This document shows positions 37,472-46,500 of a stretch of 64,000 bases of DNA, one piece after another (position 1 is the stretch's first letter; every line of letters starts with the position of its first letter). Source of the stretch: Gorsachius magnificus (taxonomy: Eukaryota > Chordata > Aves > Pelecaniformes > Ardeidae); assembly GCA_034008185.1 (NCBI GenBank), contig CM067082.1, forward strand, positions 54,147,586-54,211,585. The letters run 5' to 3'. The notes below the pieces were generated by a model, which did not search any database, was not told the origin of the DNA, and was given only the letters and a program-made list of their open reading frames with translations. The translations under genes were made by a program, and so were the position numbers.

Positions 37472-38149
37472 ATGTTGTTTTATTTGCTCTCAGAGTTGCT
37501 GTCCTTGTTCATGGAGTTCTTTTATATATCACCTTACCTGCTGTATGCACTCCCTGTGCTGCTGGTTGTCACTTTTTGCAAGTGGATTAAAGCTACTGTT
37601 CTGCTGTACTGTGTAATACTGGCTTATGCTATGATAAAATTATTGGTCATCAGATTAAGCTCATGTTTTTACTCAGTATTGCTGTCACCTCTGTATTTTG
37701 GGAACCATCTATTGGGAATTATGAATAATTATACATTTTACTTTTTACCCTCAGAGAGCCAGCCTGTGGGGGAGTCACCTTACTCCATCTTCCCCTTCTT
37801 CTCTGAGCTAATTACAACAGTTCTTGAGAATGTTGAATATCCTTGGGATGTTCCAACTAGCATAGCCCTATTGCTAGGTCTCCTGAATATGGTTCAGCTT
37901 TTACTCAGGGTTAGACTCCTACGTAAATTATATACCATCCAAAGATCGACTCCTGCAACAGGCCCTGCGGCTACTCCAGCCTCAGTGACACCCACTGTAG
38001 CTCCTCCAACTGCAGACACAGGCACCGCGGCTACTCCAACCCCTGTGACACCCACTGTACCCACTCAACTGCAGACACAGGCACAGCGGCTACTCCAACC
38101 CCTGCGACAGGCACCGTTGCTACTCCAACCCCTGCAACATGCACTGTAG
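37472..38149 (+). CDS. Provirus leader/gag N-terminal frame with membrane segments (225 codons, truncated)
   Basis: Open frame starting 91 nt after the primer binding site, where Gag normally begins. The first 150 residues are strongly hydrophobic. Candidate membrane helices lie at about residues 18-37 (YLLYALPVLLVV), 41-62 (VLLYCVILAYAMIKLLVI), 64-80 and 130-150 (IALLLGLLNMVQLLL). From about residue 155 it turns into a Pro/Thr/Ala tail with a repeat. The second copy of a 60-nt repeat unit is one nt shorter (near 38061-38070), so the frame switches to a shifted reading and ends at TAG 38147-38149. I do not recognise the hydrophobic part. Typical Gag matrix proteins have no such helices. It may be a membrane anchor on Gag or a separate accessory protein (inference). 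Confidence 0.6.
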   Translation: MLFYLLSELLSLFMEFFYISPYLLYALPVLLVVTFCKWIKATVLLYCVILAYAMIKLLVIRLSSCFYSVLLSPLYFGNHLLGIMNNYTFYFLPSESQPVGESPYSIFPFFSELITTVLENVEYPWDVPTSIALLLGLLNMVQLLLRVRLLRKLYTIQRSTPATGPAATPASVTPTVAPPTADTGTAATPTPVTPTVPTQLQTQAQRLLQPLRQAPLLLQPLQHAL

Positions 38150-38180
38150 CTACTCAAACCCCAGCAACAGGCATTGCAGC
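37960..38180 (+). repeat. Pro/Thr/Ala-coding minisatellite in gag
   Basis: Imperfect tandem units containing gctactccaacccctg and acacccactgta. The clearest pair starts at 37988 and 38048, a 60-nt period, with the second unit one nt short. Shorter units of about 30 nt follow. Copy-number change here would lengthen or shift the Gag frame. Confidence 0.75.
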
Positions 38181-38790
38181 TGAAACAGGGAGCAAACCTG
38201 TACCGGAATCAGTTGCCCCTATACACAAGAAGAAATCTTGGAAGTGAAAGTCAACTCGTTTAGAAAGGGAGGATGAAAGACCATCACAAAAGGAGGAGGA
38301 AGAGGAAGAGCTCATAAATGAGACAGAAACGACATGGTCTCTATCCTTGGGTGAGTTGCGAGATATGCAAAAAGATTTCAGCCGTCGTGCAGGAGAGCAT
38401 CTTGTCACCTGGTTGCTCCGATGCTGGGATAATGGGGCCAGTAGCCTGGAACTGGAGGGTAAGGAAGCCAAACAGCTGGGATCCCTTTCTAGGGAAGGGA
38501 GCATTGACAAAGCGATTGGAAAAGGGACACAAGTCCTCAGCCTCTGGAGGCGACTACTGTCAGCCATGAAGGAAAGATATCCCTCCAAGGAAGATGTCAT
38601 ACATCGCCCAGGCAAATGGACCACCGTGGAGAAAGGCATCCAGTGGCTGAGGGAATTGGCTGTCCTGGAAGTGATTTATAGTGACTTGGACAATGACCTA
38701 AAGATCCAGATAGTGTCTGGTGCACATGACCCATGTGGCGGAAGTTGTTACGGAGCGCACCAACATCATATGCCAACACATGGGCAATAA
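38065..38790 (+). pseudogene. Provirus gag, capsid-like part, interrupted
   Basis: After the 1-nt length change the frame continues through a charged linker containing GluGlu runs to a capsid-like region (RWLLRCWDN-type sequence near 38400, then KGTQVLSLWRRLL and PGKWTTVEKGIQWLREL). TGA at 38245-38247 interrupts it. Near 38730 the reading shifts again into the next frame. No clear major homology region can be asserted by eye. Assignment as capsid rests on position and on Trp-rich helical composition. Confidence 0.6.
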
Positions 38791-39296
38791 TGAGCTGGGA
38801 AGCTGGACGGGGACCAACAGTGGATGAAGTGGCTAGCCAGCTCCGGGAATGCGAAGAAAGTATCTCTTCTTCCCTCATCTCTACTGTGGATAAACTGTCC
38901 CGGAAGTTTGAACGATTTGAAAAGCATATGTCCTACTCCCCTCCTGTACAGACCAGTATCTCAGCCATTAGAAGTAAGCGCCTTTCTGCTCAAGAAAAAG
39001 AATATCAAGGTTACACACCATGGGGAACTCTATGGTTTTACCTGCGTGACCATGGAGAGGACATGAGGAAATGGGACGGAAAACCTACCTCGACCCTAGA
39101 GTCACGAGTACGTGAGTTGCAAAGAAAAACAAACACAAAAGGGGGCTCTTCCAAGAAACTTGTTGCTCCAATTTCCAGAGACGGGGTAGATTGTCATTTT
39201 TTCAGACAGAATAGAAGGACTGATCTTAATTCTGATTGTGATGAAGGAACTTCTGACTCATATACACAAACCATGAGCAACAGTGATCAGAATTAG
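38733..39296 (+). pseudogene. Provirus gag, C-terminal part, ending in amber codon
   Basis: The frame encodes MWRKLLRSAPTSYANTWAIM, then RECEESISSSLISTVDKLSR, and ends SYTQTMSNSDQN before TAG at 39294-39296. It overlaps the preceding gag frame by about 58 nt, showing a frame break near 38730. No CCHC zinc knuckle is visible. Only scattered Cys occur (GVDCHFF, NSDCDEG). The amber codon is in the same frame as pol, so Gag and Pol are separated by a single stop. Confidence 0.6.
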
Positions 39297-39317
39297 AGGA
39301 GCCCTGCCTCCAGCCAG

Positions 39318-40760
39318 GTGGAGGAAAGGGACAACCGGGTCTACTGGACTGTGTGGATTCGATGGCCTGGCACATCAGACCCACAGAAGTATAGAGCTCT
39401 AGTAGACACCGGTGCACAGTGTACTCTAATGCCATCAAGCCATATAGGGGCAGAATCCATTTGTATTTCTGGAGTGACAGGGGGATCTCAAGAGCTGACT
39501 GTATTGGAGGCTGAAGTGAGCCTAACCGGGAATGAGTGGCAAAAGCACCGCATTGTGACTGGCCCAGATGCTCTGTCCATCCTCGGCATAGACTACCTCA
39601 GGAGAGGGTATTTCAAGGACCCAAAAGGGTACCAGTGGGCTTTTGGTATAGCTGCATTGGAGGCAGAAGAAATTAAGCAGCTATCTACCTTGCCTGGTCT
39701 CTCAAAGGACCCTTCGGTTGTGGGGTTGCTGAGTGTTGAAGAACAACAAGTGCCGATTGCCACCACAACAGTGCACAGGCGGCAATATCGCACCAACCGA
39801 GACTCCCTGATTCCCATCCATAAGCTGATTCGTCGACTGGAGAACCAAGGATTGATCAGCAAGACTCGATCACCCTTTAACAGTCCCATATGGCCAGTGA
39901 GAAAATCTGATGGAGAGTGGAGACTGACAGTAGACTATCGTGGCCTGAATGAAGTTACGCCACCACTGAGTGCTGCCGTGCCGGACATGTTAGAACTTCA
40001 ATACAAACTGGAGTCAAAGGCAGCCAAGTGGTATGCCACAACTGATATTGCAAATGCTTTCTTTTCAATCCCTTTGGCAGCAGAGTGCAGGCCACAGTTT
40101 GCTTTTACTTGGAGGGGCATCCAGTACACCTGGAATCGACTGCCCCAGGAGTGGAAACACAGCCCTACCATTTGCCATGGACTGATCCAGACTGCACTGG
40201 AACAGGGTAAGGCTCCAGAACACCTGCAATACATTGATGACATCATTGTGTGGGGCAATACAGCAGAAGAAGTTTTTGAGAAAGGGAAGAAAATAGTCCA
40301 AATCCTTCTGAAGGCCGGTTTTGCCATAAAACAAAGCAAGGTCAAGGGACCTGCACAGGAGATCCAGTTTTTAGGAATCAAATGGCAAGATGGACGTCAG
40401 ATTCCAATGGATGCGATCAACAAAATAACAGCTATGTCTCCACCAACTAGCAAGAAGGAAACACAAGCTTTCTTGGGCGTTGTGGGTTTTTGGAGAATGC
40501 ATATTCCAAATTACAGCCAGATTGTAAGCCCTCTCTACCAAGTGACCCGGAAGAAGGATGATTTCAAATGGGGCCCTGAACAACGACAAGCCTTTGAACA
40601 AATTAAATGGGAGATAGTGCATGCAGTAGCCCTTGGGCCGGGCCGGGCAGGGCAAGATGTAAAGAATGTGCTCTACACCGCAGCCAGAGAGAATGGCTCT
40701 ACCTGGAGCCTTTGGCAGAAAGCACCAGGGGAGACTCGAGGCCGACCCCTAGGCTTTTGA
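39318..40760 (+). CDS. Provirus protease and reverse transcriptase segment (480 codons)
   Basis: The longest open segment of pol. Residues about 20-110 are the aspartic protease (ALVDTGAQCTLMPS). Residues about 140-370 are the RT palm and fingers, with LTVDYRGLNEV, ATTDIANAFFSIP and YIDDI. The RT thumb/connection follows, with WGPEQRQAFEQI. It ends prematurely at TGA after PLGF, where related elements have Trp, so one base change explains the stop. The ATG at 39318 is only the first Met after the gag amber; the native product would be a Gag-Pol fusion. Confidence 0.85.
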   Translation: MEERDNRVYWTVWIRWPGTSDPQKYRALVDTGAQCTLMPSSHIGAESICISGVTGGSQELTVLEAEVSLTGNEWQKHRIVTGPDALSILGIDYLRRGYFKDPKGYQWAFGIAALEAEEIKQLSTLPGLSKDPSVVGLLSVEEQQVPIATTTVHRRQYRTNRDSLIPIHKLIRRLENQGLISKTRSPFNSPIWPVRKSDGEWRLTVDYRGLNEVTPPLSAAVPDMLELQYKLESKAAKWYATTDIANAFFSIPLAAECRPQFAFTWRGIQYTWNRLPQEWKHSPTICHGLIQTALEQGKAPEHLQYIDDIIVWGNTAEEVFEKGKKIVQILLKAGFAIKQSKVKGPAQEIQFLGIKWQDGRQIPMDAINKITAMSPPTSKKETQAFLGVVGFWRMHIPNYSQIVSPLYQVTRKKDDFKWGPEQRQAFEQIKWEIVHAVALGPGRAGQDVKNVLYTAARENGSTWSLWQKAPGETRGRPLGF

Positions 40761-40814
40761 AGTCGGGGATACAGAGGATCTGAAGCCAACTATACTCCAA
40801 CTGAAAAAGAGATA

Positions 40815-41579
40815 TTGGCAGCATATGAAGGGGTTCGAGCTGCTTCAGAAGTGATTGGTACTGAAGCACAGCTCCTTCTGGCACCCCGACTGCTGGTGCT
40901 GGGCTGGATGTTCAAAGGGAAGGTCCCCTCTACACATCATGCAACTGATGCTACACGGAGTAAGTGGGTTGCACTGATTACACAACGGGCTCGAATAGGA
41001 AACCCCAATTGCCCAGGAATCTTGGAAGTGATCACGGACTGGCCAGAAAGCAAAGATTTTGGAGTATCACCAGAGGAGGAGGTGGTGCATGCTGAAGAGG
41101 CCCCACTGTACAATAAATTGCCAGGAAATGAGAAGCAATATGCCCTGTTCACTGATGGGTCCTGTCGTCTTGTGGGAAAGCATCGGAGGTGGAAGGCTGC
41201 TGTATGGAGTCCTACAAGACAAGTCGCAGAGACTGCTGAAGGAGAAGGTGAATCAAGTCAGTTTGCAGAGGTGAAAGCCATCCAGCTGGCTTTAGATATT
41301 GCTGAAAGAGAAAAATGGCCAGTGCTCTATCTCTATACTGACTCATGGATGGTGGCAAATGCCCTGTGGGGGTGGTTGCAGCAATGGAAGCAGAGCAACT
41401 GGCAGCGCAGGGGCAAACCCATCTGGGCTGCCTCACTGTGGCAAGATATTGCTGCCCAGGTAGAGAACTTGGTTCTAAAAGTACGTCACGTAGATGCTCA
41501 TGTACCCAAAAATCGGGCCTCTGAAGAACATCAAAACAACCAGAAGGCGGATCAGGCTGCTAAGATTGAAGTGGCTTAG
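40815..41579 (+). CDS. Provirus RNase H segment (254 codons)
   Basis: In frame with the RT segment after one stop codon. It carries the connection domain (PTEKEILAAYEGVR just upstream) and RNase H, with YALFTDGSCR, SQFAEVKAIQLAL, YLYTDSWMVANAL and VRHVDAHVPKN. These give the D-E-D and His/Asp catalytic pattern. It ends at TAG 41577-41579, which interrupts the linker to integrase. Confidence 0.85.
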   Translation: MAAYEGVRAASEVIGTEAQLLLAPRLLVLGWMFKGKVPSTHHATDATRSKWVALITQRARIGNPNCPGILEVITDWPESKDFGVSPEEEVVHAEEAPLYNKLPGNEKQYALFTDGSCRLVGKHRRWKAAVWSPTRQVAETAEGEGESSQFAEVKAIQLALDIAEREKWPVLYLYTDSWMVANALWGWLQQWKQSNWQRRGKPIWAASLWQDIAAQVENLVLKVRHVDAHVPKNRASEEHQNNQKADQAAKIEVA

Positions 41580-41609
41580 GTAGATCTGGACTGGCAACAT
41601 AAGGGTGAA

Positions 41610-42473
41610 TTGTTTCTAGCTCGGTGGGCCCATGACACCTCAGGCCATCAAGGAAGAGATGCAACATACAGATGGGCTCGTGATCGAGGGGTGGGCTTAA
41701 CTGTGGACGCTATTGCACAGGTTATCCATGAATGTGAAACATGTGCTGCGATCAAACAAGCCAAGCGGTTAAAGCCTCTCTGGTATGGAGGACGGTGGCT
41801 GAAATACAAATACGGAGAGGCTTGGCAGATTGATTATATCACACTCCCACAAACCCGCCATGGCAAGCACTATGTGCTCACCATGGTGGAAGTGTCCACC
41901 GGATGGCTGGAAACATACCCCGTGCCCCATGCCACTGCCCGGAACACTATCCTAGGCCTTGAAAAACAAGTCCTGTGGCGACATGGCACCCCAGAAAGAA
42001 TTGAGTCAGACAACGGAACTCATTTCCGAAACAGCCTCATAGACAAATGGGCCAAAGAGCATGGCATTGAGTGGGTCTATCACATCCCCTATCATGCACC
42101 AGCCTCTGGGAAAATTGAACGATACAATGGACTGTTAAAAACTACACTGAAAGCAATTGGAACATTCAAACATTGGGATACACATTTAGCAAAAGCCACC
42201 TGGTTAGTCAACACTAGAGGATCCGCCAACTGAGCTGGCCCTGCCCAATCAAAGCTCTTACGTACTGTAGAAGGGGATAAAGTCCCTGTAGTGCATGTAA
42301 AAAATATGCTGGGGAAGACAGTCTGGGTTACTCCTGCCTCAGGTAAAGGCAAACCCATCCGTGGGATTGCTTTTGCTCAAGGACCTGGCTCTACTTGGTG
42401 GGTGATGCGGAAGGACGGGGAAGTCCGATGTGTACCCCAAAGGGATTTGATTTTGGGTGAAAATAGCCAATGA
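41610..42473 (+). CDS. Provirus integrase segment, one internal stop
   Basis: Zinc-binding HH-CC domain (HDTSGHQG then CETC), catalytic core with EAWQIDYITLP, IESDNGTHF and SGKIERYNGLL (D,D-35-E), then TGA 42231-42233. A further 80 codons in the same frame encode an SH3-like C-terminal region (VWVTPASGKGKP, later GSTWWVM) and end at TGA 42471-42473. The reading starts upstream of 41610; the first codon of this segment is CTA, not a true start. Confidence 0.85.
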
Positions 42474-42877
42474 ACTGAATTGTATAACGTTAATTGCTGT
42501 ATAATATAGTATGTCATCACTTTTACTATTTCTGTATGTCCTATCAATGGTATAACAGTAAGGATCACCCAGATTAAGAAGAATGAATTTTGAAGAAACT
42601 GAGGAAGTGCAGCAGATGGAACCAGACCTGACTTCAGCATGCAACAACCCAACACCAGACCCCATCTCTCCTGCCCTGAAAGACTGTTACAACAGATGGA
42701 GCCTAAAACCATGGACTAAATGAACCCAGTGGACATTTCAGAGGGATGGTCCATAGACTAAGGGAATGATATCTGTGTTTACACACCAAAAAGATAAAAT
42801 GGTGGTGATTAATTGGAAGGTATTGTAAGGGTAGGACCTAAGCATGACGTAAATGGTATAGAATAAGGGGTGGATAA
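42474..42877 (+). other. Provirus non-coding tail and degenerate polypurine tract
   Basis: About 400 bp between pol and the 3' LTR. No env frame is present. The purine-rich gaataaggggtgga (42861-42874), just before the 3' LTR, is the likely plus-strand primer site, though a T interrupts it. Confidence 0.7.
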
Positions 42878-43496
42878 TGTCCTGGTTTCGGCTGGGATAG
42901 AGTTAATTTTCTTCACAGAAGCTAGCATAGTGCTGTGTTTTGGATTTAGTACCAGAAGAATGTTGATAACACTCTGATGCTTTTAGTTGTTGCCAAGTAG
43001 TGCTCGGACTGCTCAAGGACTTTTTGAGCTTCTCCTTCTCGGCCAGGTGCATAACAAGCTGGGAGTACAGCACAGCTAGGACCCAAACTGTCCAAAGAGC
43101 TATTCCATACCATATAATGTCATGCTCGGGGGGGGGTTAGTCGGTCAGTCGGTCGCGGGCAGAGTGGTCGCAGCTTAGGCTGTGTGATCGCGGCTCGGGG
43201 GGAGTGATCGCTGCTCAGGTACTGATCGCTGCTCGGGACGGGCTGGGCATCGGTCAGCGGGTGGTGAGCAATTGCATTGTGCATCATTCGTTTTGTATAT
43301 TCTGTATATTCTGTTATCATTCTCATTATTACTATTATTATTATTTTCTCTTATTAAACTGTCTTTATCTCAGCCCTCGACTCTAACCTGTTTTTTTTCC
43401 TTTTCTCTGATTCTCTCCCCCATCCCACTGAGGGAGGGGGGGGAGTGAGCGAGTGGCTGCGTGGTGCTTAGTTGCCAGCCGGGTTAAACCACGACA
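42878..43496 (+). repeat. 3' LTR of the provirus
   Basis: A 619-bp LTR with the same termini as the 5' copy. It is longer mainly because of an extra gatcgctgctc unit (about 43199-43220) absent from the 5' LTR. The run of nine G (43128-43136) in place of a TATA box is shared with the 5' LTR. ATTAAA lies near 43352. Confidence 0.95.
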
Positions 43497-43501
43497 TCTT
43501 G
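43497..43501. repeat. Target site duplication, right copy (TCTTG)
   Basis: Exact match to the five bases before the 5' LTR (36756-36760). Confidence 0.9.
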
Positions 43502-46500
43502 ATACCCTGCAGACCAGTCTGCTAGTGGTCTAAGAACCACAAATGGATGTACTGTGCATTATCAGCAATATCTCAGCTACAGCACCAACTGCATGTGCAC
43601 TCGGCAACTTTGTAGTTACTGATTTTGCTCGCTTTCACAGACTGCATGTGCTTTGCACAGAGCGTGGAACCCCTCGAGGCCCCTCGCCCTCAAAAGGCCC
43701 AAGCCAACCTTGTCCATAAGAGCAGTGAGGTTTTGTTGTCAGTGTACTATCTTTCGTAACCATTTTTTGCCAATTGCAAAACAGGACCAGACCCTAGAGA
43801 CGGTCTGTAGAAAAGGATTGTTTTGTTTCCACCCCTGGATGTGTGTCCAACCTATGTTGCAATGTTTGGCTGTGGACTTTTGTCTTTTTTTTTTTTTTTC
43901 CTTTTTCTTTTTGTTAACTGCCTGAAAACAAAGAAGTATATCCATGCAAAGGATCTAGGCTTGAATTTTAAGCTGGGCTCCTCACCCTTAGAATCACTAA
44001 AACCTGGAAGCAATTATGAAGCCTGAACACTCACTCATCTCAGAAGAGTTTTGCAAGTCACCAAGAAATGAGTCAGGAATGAAGTGCTGGCTGCAGATTT
44101 AGGGGGCAACTGAAATACAAATACCCAGTTACCACAGACTGAATTGAGGGAAAAGAAGGGAAAGTGTCTTTTACTCTAAGTTACAGCAAGTAGCTATTCT
44201 TCCAGTTTCACACCAATAACTCAACCCAGATAAATGACTGTGTACCAAAGAAAGCTTACACGCAAGGAAAATGGAATAAAGTAATTGTAAAGGAAGGCTG
44301 AACCGTAAGATAGAAGAGTGAAGAACTCTGATTCCATAATTAGATCTAGAAGTTAATTAAAGTCTTTGTTGCCTTTTAACATGCCACACAGCAAATAGTG
44401 CTTTAAGATAATCTGCATTGCCAATTCCAGAACTGGAGCTCCAGAGGACAGCTGAAAGTCAGAAGCAGTTGGATAAAGAGAGTAAGTTACTGCAAAGCTC
44501 TAGCCATAAAAAAAAATCAGGAGACTGGCTTAAAAGTCAGGAGAGTTAAAAAGTGTACAATTCTTTGTACTTGCCTTGTTGTTTCTGTCTGTAGGACAGC
44601 TTTGAGTCAGGTTTTCAAATTACTCTCTGCAAAGAAATGCCAGAACTAACTTTTGCTTGCAATACAATCTGAAGTGCTCAAATCACACTGGAATTCCAGG
44701 AACTGGAGCTTGAATGAAAAAGCAAAATGTGTGAGATGCTGCAGTACCAAAAACAAAATGTAAAGACAAACGAAGCACAGCAGTTGCAGAGATTTTTTTT
44801 TGCACCTCATTTTTTAAAAGAGAAGACTGATGTAACAAAATACATCCCATAATCTAACCATGATAAGATATTCCTCCTCCATCAGGGTTTCACTCTGGTA
44901 ACTTGTAAAGTCCACTGAACTGATCAGACCTCTCTGGGAATAAAGGTCTTGGGAGCATTCCCACTTTTTCTGGGCAAAAAGGACAACTCATGCATGAGGC
45001 AGTGAGGTTTTGGCTGTCTTGGGATACAGTCAGTGAAGTGGCTCTTGTGAGTTATCTAAAACTCATCTAACCCTCTTCAATTATACACAAGTTGATGTTT
45101 CTAGACACTTGGCTTACTTTATATGCTCTGGATACAGATGATGTCTTCTGTGAAGAACTGTCCCCAGAATTTGTGCTAATTTTCTGCAGTATACTATTTG
45201 CAGTGAAATTACAGCGTAACAATTTGCAGACTTCCTTGACCTCCAATTAGGAAACATCCTAATGTGCTTCATACAATTTATTTTCCCCTAGTGCAGTTTA
45301 AAAATATGTCTACGGCTACAGCCTCTGTGATGTTATTTCTTTATTAATGACAAACTTCAGGGAAACAGTAGGAATGAGCTGGTGGGACGTATTCATTGAA
45401 TGTTTGCCTTCAAGTGGCCTGTTGGTGGTAACATCAGAAAACTGTTCAAACCGAATGCCTGGACTGACACGAAGTAAAAACTGACACAGCAGAAATTGTC
45501 CTGTTTCTCCACCATTAAATTTGAAAGGAGAGAAAAGAGAGCTGATGTATTTCTAAAGAGCAATGACAAATGTAAGCTTTTCATTTCGTTCAGAAAGAGG
45601 TACTCAATGTGAAAGAAAAGATCAAAACTCCCTACCCCTTCTCCTCTGCTTTCTTCCCACTGCCTCCCCCTCCATCCCAGCCTCAGCTGGCCTACAACAC
45701 TTAGCGTGGGTGCTGTTATTACTGGAATATGGGGGAATTTCGTCTGGCACAGAGTTTAACCACTTCCCAAACTGAAATGGGCTATACCACTTTATGCATG
45801 ATAACCCCATCCGTATCCACAGAGCCTTCTCTGGCTTTAACACTGTTAGTACAACTGAAGTGGCAAAATGCTCTGTAGGGACCAGGCCTTGGCGCAAGGC
45901 TTGTGACTGTACAACACTGAAGACGACAGGACTCTGATTTTGTTCAGATCCTCTAGCATCACGGACAGGTACCTACAAAACAACAGGATTCCTTCCTTAA
46001 TCATTTCTTATCCTAGAGCAGTAATGACCCCAGTGTGGTGTTCTGTAAACGGCCAAAGGGAATAAAAAAGAAAAGCCTAACACCAACAGGGACAAAGAGT
46101 ATTAACAGTCCCTGACAGAGTTCATCCTAAAGTTTGGGTTCCATTTTAACTGTCATAAAAAAAGTATTTTAAATAACACTCTACGAGCCTGAAATTCTGT
46201 GCTCCTAAAAGCAAATGCTGTAAATAATGCCAGATGCCCTGAACTGCGTCCATGACTGAGTTCATTCTTGAACGCATGCTGCTATACATAAATTCTTCAC
46301 ATCTTCTGTTCTCTTCAGTAAATTCTGAAACCATGAGTTCATTTTACCACTACTGCATACAGTCTTGTTGTTCAGTGAAAGTATTACAGTCATTTGATCC
46401 ACCGGTTTTCAGTCTACCACACAGGAATCACACCAGCAATGTTCATAATTTTTAACTTCTTCTCCATCAACCGTCATTCCTGTAGATCTTGCCCTTCCAA

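Larger units (their letters stand above)
39297..42473 (+). pseudogene. Provirus pro-pol, one frame with three stop codons
   Basis: The whole protease-RT-RNase H-integrase region reads in one frame from the gag amber codon to TGA 42471-42473, with no frameshift. It is broken only by TGA 40758-40760, TAG 41577-41579 and TGA 42231-42233. Protease active site DTGA is at 39405. In RT, the YIDDI motif is at 40230-40244. The conserved Leu-Pro-Gln-Gly reads Leu-Pro-Gln-Glu (GAG, 40149-40151). RNase H acidic residues are visible in FTDGS (Asp at 41154) and YTDS (Asp at 41340). Integrase has the HH-CC zinc site (His 41631; Cys 41733 and 41742) and D-58-D-35-E (Asp 41832, Asp 42009, Glu 42117). Nonsense changes and the RT change make the copy inactive. 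Confidence 0.9.
36761..43496 (+). mobile_element. Endogenous retrovirus, nearly full length, defective, no env
   Basis: A 6.7 kb provirus bounded by two LTRs and a perfect 5-bp target duplication. The order is 5' LTR, tRNA-Lys-type primer binding site, membrane-rich leader frame, capsid-like frames, protease, reverse transcriptase, RNase H, integrase, short non-coding tail, 3' LTR. No envelope frame exists: only about 400 bp separate the pol stop from the 3' LTR. The RT, RNase H and integrase sequence looks closest to class III (ERV-L/spuma-like) elements. Lesions are a 1-nt length difference and a stop in gag, another gag frame change, and three nonsense codons in pol. By hand the two LTRs differ at about 15-20 of roughly 570 aligned positions, indicating a moderately young insertion. 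It is in the same orientation as both flanking genes. Confidence 0.95.

Noticed and set aside
38154..38639. 161-codon minus strand frame within the provirus
   Set aside because: It is the reverse complement of the gag region, with Ser/Pro-rich content. It is a shadow of gag.
42474..42877. Possible env gene of the provirus
   Set aside because: Only about 400 bp are available, and no signal peptide, fusion peptide or membrane anchor frame is present.
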